Shown in pieces: positions 24,961 to 35,194 of a stretch of 64,000 bases of DNA; position 1 is the first letter of the stretch, and every line of letters starts with the position of its first letter. The notes beneath the pieces were generated by a model, which saw only the letters and a list, made by a program, of their open reading frames with translations, made no database searches and was not told where the DNA came from. Position numbers and translations under genes: made by a program. This DNA comes from Peptoniphilus_A genitalis (GTDB lineage: Bacteria; Bacillota; Clostridia; Tissierellales; Peptoniphilaceae), in the NCBI RefSeq assembly GCF_949769225.1, contig NZ_CATKPB010000007.1; one strand, given 5' to 3'.

Positions 24961-27900
24961 TTGAAAAAACATTTAAAAAGAATTACAACACTTTTTTTAG
25001 CAATATGCATGGGTTTAACAATTCCCTTACAAGCTTTTGCAGGCAGTACAGATTTAATCTTATTGTCAAAGGAAAAAGATCCTATTAATACTTTAGCCGT
25101 TTCACCTTATAAACTTAATGATAATGAAAAGGCAGCAGAATTTTTAAAAGACAAAGACCAAGCTGACATTTATACATACCGCACAAATTATAAGGTACAA
25201 AAGGGCGAGAAATACAAGAAAAATTATCAGCCTTACGTAGCAAGTGTTGGTGCAGCTATAAGCGAAGAAGATAAAGCAAGGGTAAAAAAAATAATTAAAC
25301 TACCTGACCTTACTGGTTATATAAAACCTAAAGATAGCTTTTCAATAAATTATGATGAAATAAAAAGGAAAGCAGAAGAAGGAGATATAAAAAGAGAAGA
25401 TGGTGTAAATATTCACCAAGGGGAACAAGACTTTAAATATAAGGCTAAAAAAGCACAAGTTAAAGTTAAGCATGTATTCCAAACCTTAAGAGATCTTAAT
25501 AAATATGCTAACAAAGATGGTTCAGATAATGCTTTTACAAGGGAACAAACTGGTAGCACTGGCTCTACAATGGAAGTTAAACCTTTAGATGAAACAGAAA
25601 GAGAGGGATTTGAGCCAGAGGCAAAATTTATTATGACCCAAGTTCCAGAAGACACCAAAGACTTTGAACTAGAGTACCGCTACAATCGTGCCTACAATGA
25701 TGTGGTATTTGATTGTGCTGATGGTACGCCAATACCTGCAAGGACCCTATATTATGAACAAAAAATTCCAAAGATTGCAGAAGGGGATATGCCAACTAAG
25801 GCTGGTATGATACTCAAAGGCTGGAAGCCTTCTGTAGATTTAAAGGGAAATATAAATGGTAGAGATACTGTTTTCAAAAAAGATGAAATCATGAAGGACG
25901 CATTAGGTAAGCCAAGCTTAAATCTTGATCTTAATTTACAAATGCCTGCTGAAAAAGTAACCTTTACGGCCCAATGGGAAACTAAAAAAGAAGCAGACTA
26001 TACAGTCTTGTTTTGGGCAGAAAAAGCAGATCATCCAAAGGACGCTAAGCTTTTGGATAGGTATGACTTTGTAGGAACCCATGTATATAAGGATCAGAAA
26101 GTAGGTATGCGACCAGAACTTGAAAAAGAACCCGTAAAAGGAGTAGAGTTTACAGATTTGGATGGTGCTAGATTAGCAAGGATTTACGCCGGGGAGAAAG
26201 TAAAGGTCAACAATCCCAATGGCACTGATAAAATGGAAATCCCCTACCTTAATAAGTTTTATGTCTACAACCAAGACCTTACTAATAAGCAAAATGCCGA
26301 TAGCAAAAACCCAAGCCTTATAAAGACAGTGTCAGCTACAGGAGAGACTGTATATAACATCTACTACGATAGGCAGGTCTACAAGCTTTGGTTTACTAAA
26401 GGCTTATTCAACAGGAGTTTCTATCCGACACTAACAAGGAATGGAGAAGTGCTGGGCAAACCGGGAGCACCTTATCACTTTGAGGCTCGCTTTAACCAAA
26501 GTCTTTTGGGTCTATGGCCCAATGACATCTTGGAGGTCACTGGTTTTGAAGAGGGCTACAATTCTGTAGGATGGTCTATCTTGCAAGATGTTAGATATAA
26601 CCGTAACTATCGTGATACCCCTCCTTATAGACTCACTGCCAATCAATTTGTGGATTATCCGGAATTGAGTACAAAAGGTTTAGCAAAAGAAATTCCTATG
26701 GGCGAAGGGGTGGCTGCCAAAAAGGCGGGACCCTTTGATATAGCCTTTGGCATTGATCAAGGTAAAAGTTCTAATGTTATGCCAATTCACGAAGACTTTT
26801 TGCTGGATGGTTTTGAAGAAGACGAACAAAACTATGACTATGATCTTTATATGGTAAAATCTGATGTAGATAATTCAGACTATGACTTTACACAGCCGGA
26901 CCTGCAAGGTTTTACGAGAAAGTGTAAAAGTAAAAAACTTGATAAAAAATTAGATGATTATGACCTGCAAGAGGAAATGAATGAAGAAAGAAATGATATA
27001 ACGCCATTTCCTGAGCTTTATTATAGATATAAAGGCAAGAAAAGACAAAAGGGAAAGATATATTTTATGTATGCCTTCCCTAAAATTAACTCACTAAATG
27101 AAGAAGAAAAAGAAGATTTAAAGAAGCCTATTGAAGACCTAGAGGAAGATGAAAACGAATATGATAGCAGCGTTGCAAATTTTGAGCAAAATGGTTATTT
27201 GGTCTTTGAATACTCAAGAAATAAGTATGAGATAAAACTCAACAATGACCCATCAAAAGAAAAGGAAGCTTCATCTTATACAGATAAGGACAAAATTCAG
27301 GTTTTCTACGATTACCCTTTAAAGAAATTAAATCTTGATAAAGACCACAAGCCGAAAAAGCCTAAGGGAATACCAGATTCATGGGAATTTAAGGGCTGGG
27401 CAATGGATACTAAAGGGCAAAAGCTTGTATGGAAAAGCAATGAAAAAATGCCAGCAAGAAATTTAGTCTTATATGCTCAATGGGGCGAGCCTGATTACAA
27501 GTGGAAGGTAACCTTCGATGCTAATGGTGGGACCTTACCAAATATCGACACAGAAAATCTAAGCCTTGAGAAAAAAACAATTAAAGAGGGCGATATTGGA
27601 CAAGAAAAAGAAGTAACTTATCCCTTAGCTGGAGAAAAAGATGGCGACAAACAAGTCTTTTCAGTAGTCCAACACCAAATATTAAACTTGCCAGAGAAAC
27701 CAAATCGAAAGGGATACGAATTCCGTGGATGGGAACTTATCCGTTATAAGAAGGATAAGGAGGGCAAGTATACTGATGTATTAGACACAGACTATAGCCA
27801 AAAATACCGTGAGGCTTCTGGCGGTCCAGAGCTTTATGCCTTTGGCAATGATGTGGTCAGCCCTATTTATTTAAAAGCCATTTGGGTGCCAACGGACACT

Positions 27901-30603
27901 GTGGATGTCGAGGTTAAACATTATTTCTTAGATGAAAACTTTAATCTTGATAAGTCTATTTCAAAAAATCCTTTAAAGGAAGATGTTGAAGCCAAGCGTG
28001 TCAACTATTTAGCAGCGACAACTGGAGATCAACAAAACGAAGAATGGATTTTAGCAACTGATGAAGAACTTATGGCTCATAAGGATTCTGATGTTTACAA
28101 TGAATACAAGGATTATAACGATAGGGTAAAACTCAACAACACCTATTTCCAAACAATCCGTGTGGAAGCTGAAAATGTTGTGGATCAAAAAACGGGTGTA
28201 TCAAGCAAGAATCCAAATTTTGAAAATAATATTTTTAAATTTTTCTACAGAAGATATAAAACACGTAAATATAAGGTAAATTATGTGGATGTAAGGGCAA
28301 AGGAAGCAATAGAAAAAGCTACAGATCCTGCAGAAAAAGAAAGACTCATTAGAAAAAACAGCATAATTGGACAAGAAAAAGTTATTAGTCCATGCCGTGA
28401 TTTTGATGTCAGAAATTACAGACCTATACCTGGTTGGGTTTTGGCAAAGGATGAAAAACCACAAAAGCAACTTTTCTATGATATTGATGAAGAAACAAAT
28501 AAATTCTTAGGTATTAATGGAAGTGGATCTGATGAAATCAACTTCTACTACCAAGATGCTCGTGTAATTGAATGTCAAAATCCTAAGGAGCCTGTACCAG
28601 CTGGTTATGTAAAAGTAACATTTAAGGCTTCTGATGGCGGTTCCTTTGGTAGGGATGATAATGGTAATGAAATTAAAGAAATTAATTATTATGTTATAAA
28701 GGGTCTCAAATTTGGTTTATTATCAGTGCCTGACCTATTAAAATCAGGCGAAAATATATCTGATAAGCACCATATAAGACCAGACCTTGGAAGAGAATTT
28801 ACAGGATGGGACTCTCGCCTATTAGACAAGAACACAATTATTGAAGAAGATCATACCTTCACTGCAAAATTTGATTGGTCTGAGATTGAGGCAAGAGGTC
28901 TTGCGACAACAGAATCCTTTTTAGATCCTAAGGGTGAATGGACTAATAGCTTTGCACCGAGAATTGCTGATATTATGAGTCTTGTTACTTGGTCTGGAAA
29001 AGATAATGGAACTCTTGCAAGTCTAGAGCTTATAGATGAAGATGGAAGAGCATTAACTGATGAAAAACTATTTAACCTTTGCAGCGAAAAAAATATGTCT
29101 GATAAGGATGAACTTGTTCGCACAGTAAAGATTAGGGCTTTGGTACAATTTGGTACTAGTGAAGATAAAAAAGTAATTGAAATACCAATAAAGCTTTACA
29201 AAAATATTTATGAGGCGAATACATCAGGAGATAAACCTTTATTTTTAACTGAGGCTGAAAAAACTGACCTAAACATCAACTATGTAAAAGTTACAGTTAA
29301 TCCAACAAGAAAGGCAAATAATAAAGATAGTAAAATTTATTATGTAAATCCAAAGGCTTGGGTTAGTATTCCAGAATTTGATATAAATAATGGGGAGAAT
29401 GAGCCTAAATTATCCAAGTGGTTAAATGAAAGCCAAAGTGGTGAAGTTTTTGATTTTAAAGATCGTCATCAGTTTACACAAGACACAACTATAACTGCTC
29501 AGTTTGATGACCAAAAACCTAACAATCCAGATAAACCAGGAACAACAGAAAATCCTGATGAACCAAACAAACCAGAAAATCCTGAAAATCCAAGCAAGCC
29601 AAGTGGATCAGATGATGATAAACCAGAACCTGGACCTAGACAAAAGCCTGAGGATCCTGATGATTCAGAACCAGAGTTTCCACTTAATCCGGGAGATGAA
29701 AATCCAGAAGACTCAGGTCCTAGTCTGCCATTAAATCCACAGGATCATGAAGAGTCAAATCCTGGCAGCCAATTTAGGCCAAGTGAAGAAGATTTTGGAT
29801 ATCCTGATAATTCAAGACACTGGTATCCTGAAGTAAATAGCGAGGCCTTCTTCCAAGAAAAACTTGCAAGAAAGCCTATACCAGCAAGTGATAATTCTTA
29901 CTCTAAAGAAGTAATCTATATAAAGGGCTTTAATGGAAGTTTTAGACCTAAAGATGGACTTACTCGTGCAGAGGCTGCACAAATTCTTGCTAACGCCCTT
30001 GTTGAGGACGGCTACAAGTACCATGATGATTTCAAAATTTCTTATAAGGACATTGGAGAAGAATGGTACACTAGGGCTATTAAAATAGTAACTGAAGCTA
30101 GAGTGTTTACTGGTTATGATGATGGAAACTTCAATCCACAAAAGAAGATTACAAGAAACGAATGGATTTCATGCTTAAAGAGATTCCAAGAACTTTCAAA
30201 TGCAAGTGGCAACCACATGAATCTAAAGGCTGGTCACTGGGCAATGGGTGAAGTCGAAGCAGCTTGTGAGGAAGGCTGGCTAAATATTTATGAAGAAGGA
30301 AAGCTTAAGTATGAAGGCGATAAGTTTATCACAAGAGAAGAGGTTGTAGCAATTTGTAACAAGGCCTTTAATAGACTTGTTGATAAGGACTATATTGAAA
30401 GAAATGCTAAGGACCTAATAAACTTCAATGATGTCAATGAAAATATGTGGTCTTACGATGATATTCTGTGTGCAAGCAATACCTTCTTGTATCAAGGCAA
30501 TCTTATTAAGGCACACTTGAATAAGGATAGCAAAAACTCCTTTAGTATAGACACCAGTGGATTTGAAATTAAACAAGTAAAGTTTGAAAGAATCCCGAGA
30601 TAA
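24961..30603 (+). CDS. Large SLH-domain cell-surface protein with InlB-type B repeats
   Basis: An 1880-residue secreted protein. A signal peptide covers residues 1-28 (cut near QAFAG). The long ectodomain holds several Listeria-Bacteroides/InlB B-repeat-like modules, recognised by VTFDANGG near 850, repeated KGW/RGW-type strands (LKGWKPS, FKGWAMD, FRGWELI, FTGWDSR), and YAQW or TAQW ends. A Pro/Asp/Glu-rich linker lies at about 1516-1615. Three SLH domains (about 1640-1820) carry motifs FRPKDGLTRAEAAQIL, YDDGNFNPQKKITRNEW and YEGDKFITREEVV. SLH domains anchor to pyruvylated wall polymer. An adhesin or S-layer-associated role is inferred. The start is TTG with AGGAG 10 nt upstream. Codon use in the middle differs from the flanks. 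Confidence 0.9.
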   Translation: MKKHLKRITTLFLAICMGLTIPLQAFAGSTDLILLSKEKDPINTLAVSPYKLNDNEKAAEFLKDKDQADIYTYRTNYKVQKGEKYKKNYQPYVASVGAAISEEDKARVKKIIKLPDLTGYIKPKDSFSINYDEIKRKAEEGDIKREDGVNIHQGEQDFKYKAKKAQVKVKHVFQTLRDLNKYANKDGSDNAFTREQTGSTGSTMEVKPLDETEREGFEPEAKFIMTQVPEDTKDFELEYRYNRAYNDVVFDCADGTPIPARTLYYEQKIPKIAEGDMPTKAGMILKGWKPSVDLKGNINGRDTVFKKDEIMKDALGKPSLNLDLNLQMPAEKVTFTAQWETKKEADYTVLFWAEKADHPKDAKLLDRYDFVGTHVYKDQKVGMRPELEKEPVKGVEFTDLDGARLARIYAGEKVKVNNPNGTDKMEIPYLNKFYVYNQDLTNKQNADSKNPSLIKTVSATGETVYNIYYDRQVYKLWFTKGLFNRSFYPTLTRNGEVLGKPGAPYHFEARFNQSLLGLWPNDILEVTGFEEGYNSVGWSILQDVRYNRNYRDTPPYRLTANQFVDYPELSTKGLAKEIPMGEGVAAKKAGPFDIAFGIDQGKSSNVMPIHEDFLLDGFEEDEQNYDYDLYMVKSDVDNSDYDFTQPDLQGFTRKCKSKKLDKKLDDYDLQEEMNEERNDITPFPELYYRYKGKKRQKGKIYFMYAFPKINSLNEEEKEDLKKPIEDLEEDENEYDSSVANFEQNGYLVFEYSRNKYEIKLNNDPSKEKEASSYTDKDKIQVFYDYPLKKLNLDKDHKPKKPKGIPDSWEFKGWAMDTKGQKLVWKSNEKMPARNLVLYAQWGEPDYKWKVTFDANGGTLPNIDTENLSLEKKTIKEGDIGQEKEVTYPLAGEKDGDKQVFSVVQHQILNLPEKPNRKGYEFRGWELIRYKKDKEGKYTDVLDTDYSQKYREASGGPELYAFGNDVVSPIYLKAIWVPTDTVDVEVKHYFLDENFNLDKSISKNPLKEDVEAKRVNYLAATTGDQQNEEWILATDEELMAHKDSDVYNEYKDYNDRVKLNNTYFQTIRVEAENVVDQKTGVSSKNPNFENNIFKFFYRRYKTRKYKVNYVDVRAKEAIEKATDPAEKERLIRKNSIIGQEKVISPCRDFDVRNYRPIPGWVLAKDEKPQKQLFYDIDEETNKFLGINGSGSDEINFYYQDARVIECQNPKEPVPAGYVKVTFKASDGGSFGRDDNGNEIKEINYYVIKGLKFGLLSVPDLLKSGENISDKHHIRPDLGREFTGWDSRLLDKNTIIEEDHTFTAKFDWSEIEARGLATTESFLDPKGEWTNSFAPRIADIMSLVTWSGKDNGTLASLELIDEDGRALTDEKLFNLCSEKNMSDKDELVRTVKIRALVQFGTSEDKKVIEIPIKLYKNIYEANTSGDKPLFLTEAEKTDLNINYVKVTVNPTRKANNKDSKIYYVNPKAWVSIPEFDINNGENEPKLSKWLNESQSGEVFDFKDRHQFTQDTTITAQFDDQKPNNPDKPGTTENPDEPNKPENPENPSKPSGSDDDKPEPGPRQKPEDPDDSEPEFPLNPGDENPEDSGPSLPLNPQDHEESNPGSQFRPSEEDFGYPDNSRHWYPEVNSEAFFQEKLARKPIPASDNSYSKEVIYIKGFNGSFRPKDGLTRAEAAQILANALVEDGYKYHDDFKISYKDIGEEWYTRAIKIVTEARVFTGYDDGNFNPQKKITRNEWISCLKRFQELSNASGNHMNLKAGHWAMGEVEAACEEGWLNIYEEGKLKYEGDKFITREEVVAICNKAFNRLVDKDYIERNAKDLINFNDVNENMWSYDDILCASNTFLYQGNLIKAHLNKDSKNSFSIDTSGFEIKQVKFERIPR

Positions 30604-30663
30604 AATTTTATAAAAACATTAAAAAAACAAACCCAGAAAACATCTCTAGGTTTGCCTACAAAG

Positions 30664-30689
30664 AAAAAGGACCCTGGTGGTCCTTTTTT
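30664..30689. terminator. Bidirectional terminator between convergent genes
   Basis: A 10-bp stem AAAAAGGACC/GGTCCTTTTT with a 5-nt loop. The A and T tracts serve both the SLH gene and the leftward DUF4364 gene. Confidence 0.93.
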
Positions 30690-30696
30690 CTTTTGC

Positions 30697-31221
30697 TTAT
30701 TTATTTTCTTCTTCTGTCAAGATTTTTAAAATCTCTGAATAAATTTCTTCTGGATTTTTTTTGAAGTTGGCAGAAATTTTCTTCGCCATAGTGGCATCTG
30801 AAGTTTCAATTTTTAAATCTAATACTTCGATCTCGTCGTCTCTAATTTTTAGTTGAGCGTAGTGGCTGCCATCTCTTTCCATGACTTCTGCTGAGACAGA
30901 ATTTTTTAAAAGTAATTCGTGGTGGTAGCCTTCCATCTTCTCGTCTAAAAATTTTATATTTTCTTCAGGTATTTGCTCGTAGAAAATATTTAGGGTATTG
31001 ACTCCGTCCTCTGATAGATAATATTTTTTGTCATTGTCAAAGAGGACAAGACCTGTTGACTCTAGCTCCTTTAAATATTGTTTGAAGTAAAAATAATTAA
31101 AGAGCTCAATATCCAATACAAAATAAGACAGGTCATTCTCCTTTAGTCTGTGGTTGAAGTTGTCTATTATGTAGAGGATTAATAATTTATTTAATGCAAG
31201 TTCAAAAGAACTTTTTTTCAT
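30697..31221 (-). CDS. DUF4364 family protein (winged-helix-like)
   Basis: A 174-residue cytoplasmic protein conserved in clostridia. The N-terminal part, ALNKLLILYIIDNF with YLKELESTGLV and YYLSEDGVNTL, looks like a winged-helix regulator of the PadR/MarR-like kind, and the C terminus is mixed alpha/beta. The function is not established. It is transcribed away from hpt. Confidence 0.75.
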   Translation of the reverse strand: MKKSSFELALNKLLILYIIDNFNHRLKENDLSYFVLDIELFNYFYFKQYLKELESTGLVLFDNDKKYYLSEDGVNTLNIFYEQIPEENIKFLDEKMEGYHHELLLKNSVSAEVMERDGSHYAQLKIRDDEIEVLDLKIETSDATMAKKISANFKKNPEEIYSEILKILTEEENK

Positions 31222-31318
31222 AAGATCACCTTCTAGGGTATTATACCAAAGCCAGGTTCATAATGGCAATTAAAGATGAATTTTTACAAGTTTTTGATAT
31301 AATGTACTTGGAGGAATT

Positions 31319-31846
31319 ATGGAAAAAGAAATTTTATTTTCTCGTGAAGAGATACATGAAAAAGTTGTAAGCCTGGGCAAGATGATTGAAAAAGACTTCG
31401 AAGATGATTTCGTAGTTATTTCTCTTTTAAGGGGAAGTTTTATCTTTGCAGCAGACTTAGTTAGAGAGATAGATAGATTAGTTGAAATAGATTTTTTAAC
31501 AACGTCAAGTTACGGCCACAGCGAAAGCTCCAGTGGAGAAGTTAGGTTTTTGACAGACCTTCGCACTAACATCGAGGGAAGAAATGTCCTAATAGTTGAC
31601 GACATATTGGACACAGGCAATACCCTTTATGCCGTAAAGGAAAAGTTAATGACTTATAAACCTAAGTCCTTAAAGACTTGCGTATTGTTAGATAAACCTT
31701 CAAGGAGAGAAGCAGATGTAAGCGCAGACTATGTTGGCTTTGAAATTGAGGACCTCTTTATAGTTGGTTACGGCCTAAACTATGGCGACCACTACAGGAA
31801 TGTCCCTTACATCTACACTTATAAAGAAAAAAATGAAAAACTTTAA
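31319..31846 (+). CDS. hpt: Hypoxanthine phosphoribosyltransferase
   Basis: A 175-residue purine-salvage enzyme that makes IMP or GMP from hypoxanthine or guanine and PRPP. The PRPP-binding motif is VLIVDDILDTGNTLY (about 91-105), and the N-terminal flexible loop includes SSYGHSESSSG. The ending GLNYGDHYRNVPYI is characteristic. GGAGG lies just before ATG 31319. The end overlaps the next gene by 14 nt. Confidence 0.96.
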   Translation: MEKEILFSREEIHEKVVSLGKMIEKDFEDDFVVISLLRGSFIFAADLVREIDRLVEIDFLTTSSYGHSESSSGEVRFLTDLRTNIEGRNVLIVDDILDTGNTLYAVKEKLMTYKPKSLKTCVLLDKPSRREADVSADYVGFEIEDLFIVGYGLNYGDHYRNVPYIYTYKEKNEKL

Positions 31847-32747
31847 GAAGAAAAATTTAAATGTAATGAGTGTCAACTCCTTGACTCTCGTTCTTGCAAT
31901 TATATTTTTGACAATTGGCTTTAATATTCAGGAACGTTTTAGTTTTTGGGGGACCTTAATAACAGAGGTAGTAATTGTTTTAATTCCAGCCCTACTTATT
32001 TCTTCCACAGGAAGAATTAAAGAGGTTCTAAAGATCAAGAAGGTCCCAATGAAGAGCTTGGGACTTACAATAATCCTTGTGGTATTAATTTATCCTGTGA
32101 TTTTACTTCTTAACGGAGTATTTTTGTCCCTTCTTTCAAACTTTATTGAATACAAAAATTTTCCCATGGAGTTAATGCTACAAAATGTCCCAATTTTTAA
32201 TTATTTAATCTTCATGTGCCTTGTGCCGGCAATTTGTGAAGAAGTTTTCTTTAGGGGAACCCTCACCAATGCTTATAATGTCTATGGAGAGAGGTTTGCC
32301 ATAGTGGTATCGGCTCTTGTCTTTGCCCTATTCCACTTTGACATCCAAAATTTTATAGCTCCCTTCTTGTTGGGGCTTTTATTTGCAAGTTTAATTGAAG
32401 TTACAGGCTCAATTCTGCCTGCAATCTTGGGTCACTTTGTCAATAACGTCCTTGCAGTTTTATCTGCCAGGTATGTAAATGAAAGAGTATTTAACTTTTT
32501 GAGGCAGACAAAATTTTCTCGTGAGATTGGATCTCTTGAGCTTTCAATAATTATAATTTTAGTTGTCCTTTCTATTTTCTCAATAGTCTTTAGCAGGCTT
32601 ATTTTGAGAAATCTAAAGAAGGAAAATCAGGCTGAAGGTCAAGTTAAGATTAGGTATAGGGACGTAGAGGCTATTGACTTGTTCAACTTTGTGCCCCTTA
32701 TTGCCCTTGTGATTTTGTATTTCATCTATCACTATATTGTTTTTTAA
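31833..32747 (+). CDS. CPBP (CAAX/ABI) family intramembrane metalloprotease
   Basis: A 304-residue multi-pass membrane protein of the Abi/CPBP family. Catalytic motifs are EEVFFRGTL (motif 1, Glu-Glu and Arg), FALFHFD (motif 2 His) and GHFVNNV (motif 3). About eight TMs are visible. ATG 31833, in the end of hpt, is a better start than the upstream 31782 frame. Relatives include prenyl-protein and bacteriocin-immunity proteases; the substrate is unknown. Confidence 0.87.
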   Translation: MKNFKKKNLNVMSVNSLTLVLAIIFLTIGFNIQERFSFWGTLITEVVIVLIPALLISSTGRIKEVLKIKKVPMKSLGLTIILVVLIYPVILLLNGVFLSLLSNFIEYKNFPMELMLQNVPIFNYLIFMCLVPAICEEVFFRGTLTNAYNVYGERFAIVVSALVFALFHFDIQNFIAPFLLGLLFASLIEVTGSILPAILGHFVNNVLAVLSARYVNERVFNFLRQTKFSREIGSLELSIIIILVVLSIFSIVFSRLILRNLKKENQAEGQVKIRYRDVEAIDLFNFVPLIALVILYFIYHYIVF

Positions 32748-32758
32748 GGAGATAGGAT

Positions 32759-33496
32759 ATGGATAAGATTAGAGAAGCAGTAGATTTAATTTTAAAATCA
32801 AAGAAAGTTTTTGCCCTAACTGGTGCAGGTATTTCTACAGATTCAGGTATTCCTGACTTCAGGTCATCATCTGGCTACTATTCCAAGATGGACCCAGCCC
32901 TTGCCCTTTCCAAGGACAGACTTTTAAACCATCCAGAAATTTTTTATAAGGAAGGTTACAAGATCTTAGAAGACCTAAATGACCAAGAACCTAATGGAGG
33001 CCACAAGGCCCTTGCCAAGATGGAAGAGGAAGGCTTTTTAGCTGGCATAATCACACAAAACATTGACAACCTTCATGCCAAGGCTGGCTCCAAAAATATA
33101 TATGAAGTTCACGGCGAAACTCGTGGAACCCACTGCATGAAGTGTGGGAAGGAATATCCCTTTGCCCTAATGAGAAAAAAGGTTGAAGCTGGAGAAATCC
33201 CACCAAAGTGCGACGCTTGTGGCGGAGTAATAAGGCCTAACGTTGTAATGTTTGGCGACATGATGCCAGACGACTTTGAAAGGGGCGCAAGAGAACTTGA
33301 TTCCACAGATACCCTAATAGTTGTTGGCTCATCCCTTACTGTTTCACCAGTAAACTTCTTGCCAAACTACGTGGACCACTTGATTATAATTAACAATGAC
33401 CCAACACCAATGGATAGGCGTGCCGATGTTGTCATCCACGAAAACTCCACTAGGGTCTTAGAAGAAATTTTAAAGGAGCTTGAAGCTAGATCATGA
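32759..33496 (+). CDS. cobB: NAD-dependent protein deacylase, sirtuin family
   Basis: A 245-residue Sir2 enzyme. NAD-binding motif GAGISTDSGIPDFRS, catalytic TQNIDNLH and the base His in EVHG are present. A zinc site is formed by CMKCGKEYP and CDACGG. VVGSSLTVSP completes the Rossmann fold. AAGGAGAT precedes ATG 32759. Sirtuins reverse lysine acylation, including acetyl-CoA synthetase acetylation. Confidence 0.95.
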   Translation: MDKIREAVDLILKSKKVFALTGAGISTDSGIPDFRSSSGYYSKMDPALALSKDRLLNHPEIFYKEGYKILEDLNDQEPNGGHKALAKMEEEGFLAGIITQNIDNLHAKAGSKNIYEVHGETRGTHCMKCGKEYPFALMRKKVEAGEIPPKCDACGGVIRPNVVMFGDMMPDDFERGARELDSTDTLIVVGSSLTVSPVNFLPNYVDHLIIINNDPTPMDRRADVVIHENSTRVLEEILKELEARS

Positions 33497-34218
33497 TGTA
33501 CGGAGATTTTGCTTATTTTTACGACAAGCTCATGTACGACCTTGACTACGAAAAAATTTATAAATTTATAGGAGAGCTTCTAGGGAAAAAATCTCTAGAA
33601 GCTGACTTAATTTTAGAAATGGCTTGTGGGACAGGAGGTCTCACAGAGAAACTTGTCAAGGACTACAAGGTTCATGCCTTTGACTTGTCAGAGGACATGT
33701 TGGCAGTCTGTGAAAATAAGATTAGGAGTAGAAATTTAAGACTTTTTAAGCAAAACATGGCAGGTTTTTCTGCCCCAGGGACTTATGACGCCATAGTCTC
33801 AGTTGGTGACAGCTTAAATTATTTAATAGAGAGGGAAGACTTCGAGGCAGCCTTGAGGTCAGCCTATGACCACCTAAGAGATGGTGGGATCTTTATTTTT
33901 GACCTCAACACAGAGTATAAGTTCAAAAACATTGACCCCGTAACTGTTGACGAAGTTGAAGATGTCTTTTACATCTGGGAAAATATTTTTGATGGAGAAT
34001 CAAAACTCAACACTTATGGAGTTAATTTTTTCAGAAACACTGAAGACAACAATTATAAGAGATTTTATGAAGAACACATAGAGAGGGCCTACGACCTTTC
34101 TTATGTGAAAAATATTTTAGAAGAAATTGGATTTTGTGACATAGAAGTTTATGACGACTACGACTTTAAAGAAGCAAGTGATAAAACTTCGAGATACACA
34201 ATAATCGCAAGGAGGTAA
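33493..34218 (+). CDS. Class I SAM-dependent methyltransferase
   Basis: A 241-residue methyltransferase with motif I LEMACGTGGLTEKL, motif II-like HAFDLSEDML and the post-I acidic residue. The N terminus YGDFAYFYDKLM is typical of the small YqeM/YrrT-like methyltransferases found in Firmicute housekeeping clusters. The substrate is not known. It overlaps the sirtuin stop by 4 nt. Confidence 0.85.
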   Translation: MMYGDFAYFYDKLMYDLDYEKIYKFIGELLGKKSLEADLILEMACGTGGLTEKLVKDYKVHAFDLSEDMLAVCENKIRSRNLRLFKQNMAGFSAPGTYDAIVSVGDSLNYLIEREDFEAALRSAYDHLRDGGIFIFDLNTEYKFKNIDPVTVDEVEDVFYIWENIFDGESKLNTYGVNFFRNTEDNNYKRFYEEHIERAYDLSYVKNILEEIGFCDIEVYDDYDFKEASDKTSRYTIIARR

Positions 34219-34220
34219 AT

Positions 34221-35141
34221 TTGGGATATATTTTAAGAGCAATAGATGAAACAGAAACTATAAAAATTTCTGCTGCCATAACAACAGATGTAGTTGAAGA
34301 GGCAAGAAAAATTCACAATCTTTCAAAGACAACTTCAGCAGCCCTTGGCAGGGTTCTAACTGCAACAGCAATTATTGGATCATGGCAAAAAAATGAAAAG
34401 GACTCAATAACTCTTTCCATTAACGGAAATGGTCCAGCAGGTCCAATAGTTGCAACTTGTAAAAACGACGGCTATGTAAAGGGTTACGTTGCAAGACCTG
34501 GGGCCGACCTTCCAACAAGGGAGTCCGACGGCAAGATTGACGTTGCTGGAGCAGTGGGCCAAGGCACTCTTACAATGACAATGGACGTTGGAATGAAGAA
34601 GCCTTACACAGGAACAGTTAACTTAACAAGTGGAGAAATTGCAGAAGACCTTGCAGTTTACTTCTTGCAATCAGACCAAGTTCCATCAGCAGTTGGACTT
34701 GGAGTCCTAGTTGATGTTGACTATTCAATAAAGGCAGCAGGTGGCTTTATAGTTCAACTAATGCCAGACTGCAGGGAAGAAGAAATTGCAAAGCTTGAAG
34801 AAAACTTGAAGAAGTTAAAGAATGTAACTTCAGTGATTGATGAGTACCACGATGCAGAAAAGTTAATTGAAATTTTAATGGAAGGCATGAACTACAAGGT
34901 CCTTGAAAAGAGAGAAATTGAGTACAAGTGCAACTGCTCTCGTGAAAAAGTTGAAGATGCAATAGTGTCAGTTGGTCCAAAGGAAATTAGAGAAATTTTA
35001 GAAGAAGACAAGAAGGCAGAAGTAAATTGCTATTTCTGCAACTCTGTTTACAATTTCGATGAAAAAGACCTTGAGAGAATGCTAAAGAAGGCAGAGGACA
35101 TAAATAAAAATAGGGAAATAATAATCCAAGATAATTTTTAA
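34221..35141 (+). CDS. hslO: Redox-regulated chaperone Hsp33
   Basis: A 306-residue holdase activated by oxidation and unfolding. The N-terminal domain begins YILRAIDETETIKI, with GNGPAGPIV and VGQGTLTMTMD. The C-terminal zinc switch is CNC (about 237-239) followed 27 residues later by CYFC. The TTG start at 34221 sits after AAGGAGG. It closes a co-directional run from hpt. Confidence 0.96.
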   Translation: MGYILRAIDETETIKISAAITTDVVEEARKIHNLSKTTSAALGRVLTATAIIGSWQKNEKDSITLSINGNGPAGPIVATCKNDGYVKGYVARPGADLPTRESDGKIDVAGAVGQGTLTMTMDVGMKKPYTGTVNLTSGEIAEDLAVYFLQSDQVPSAVGLGVLVDVDYSIKAAGGFIVQLMPDCREEEIAKLEENLKKLKNVTSVIDEYHDAEKLIEILMEGMNYKVLEKREIEYKCNCSREKVEDAIVSVGPKEIREILEEDKKAEVNCYFCNSVYNFDEKDLERMLKKAEDINKNREIIIQDNF

Positions 35142-35158
35142 AATTTTATAAAAAAATA

Positions 35159-35194
35159 AAGATAGCTAGAAAATTTAATCTAGCTATCTTTTTT
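35159..35194. terminator. Bidirectional terminator between hslO and ECF gene
   Basis: A 12-bp perfect stem AAGATAGCTAGA/TCTAGCTATCTT (35159-35170 with 35179-35190), flanked by A and T runs, between convergent genes. Confidence 0.93.
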
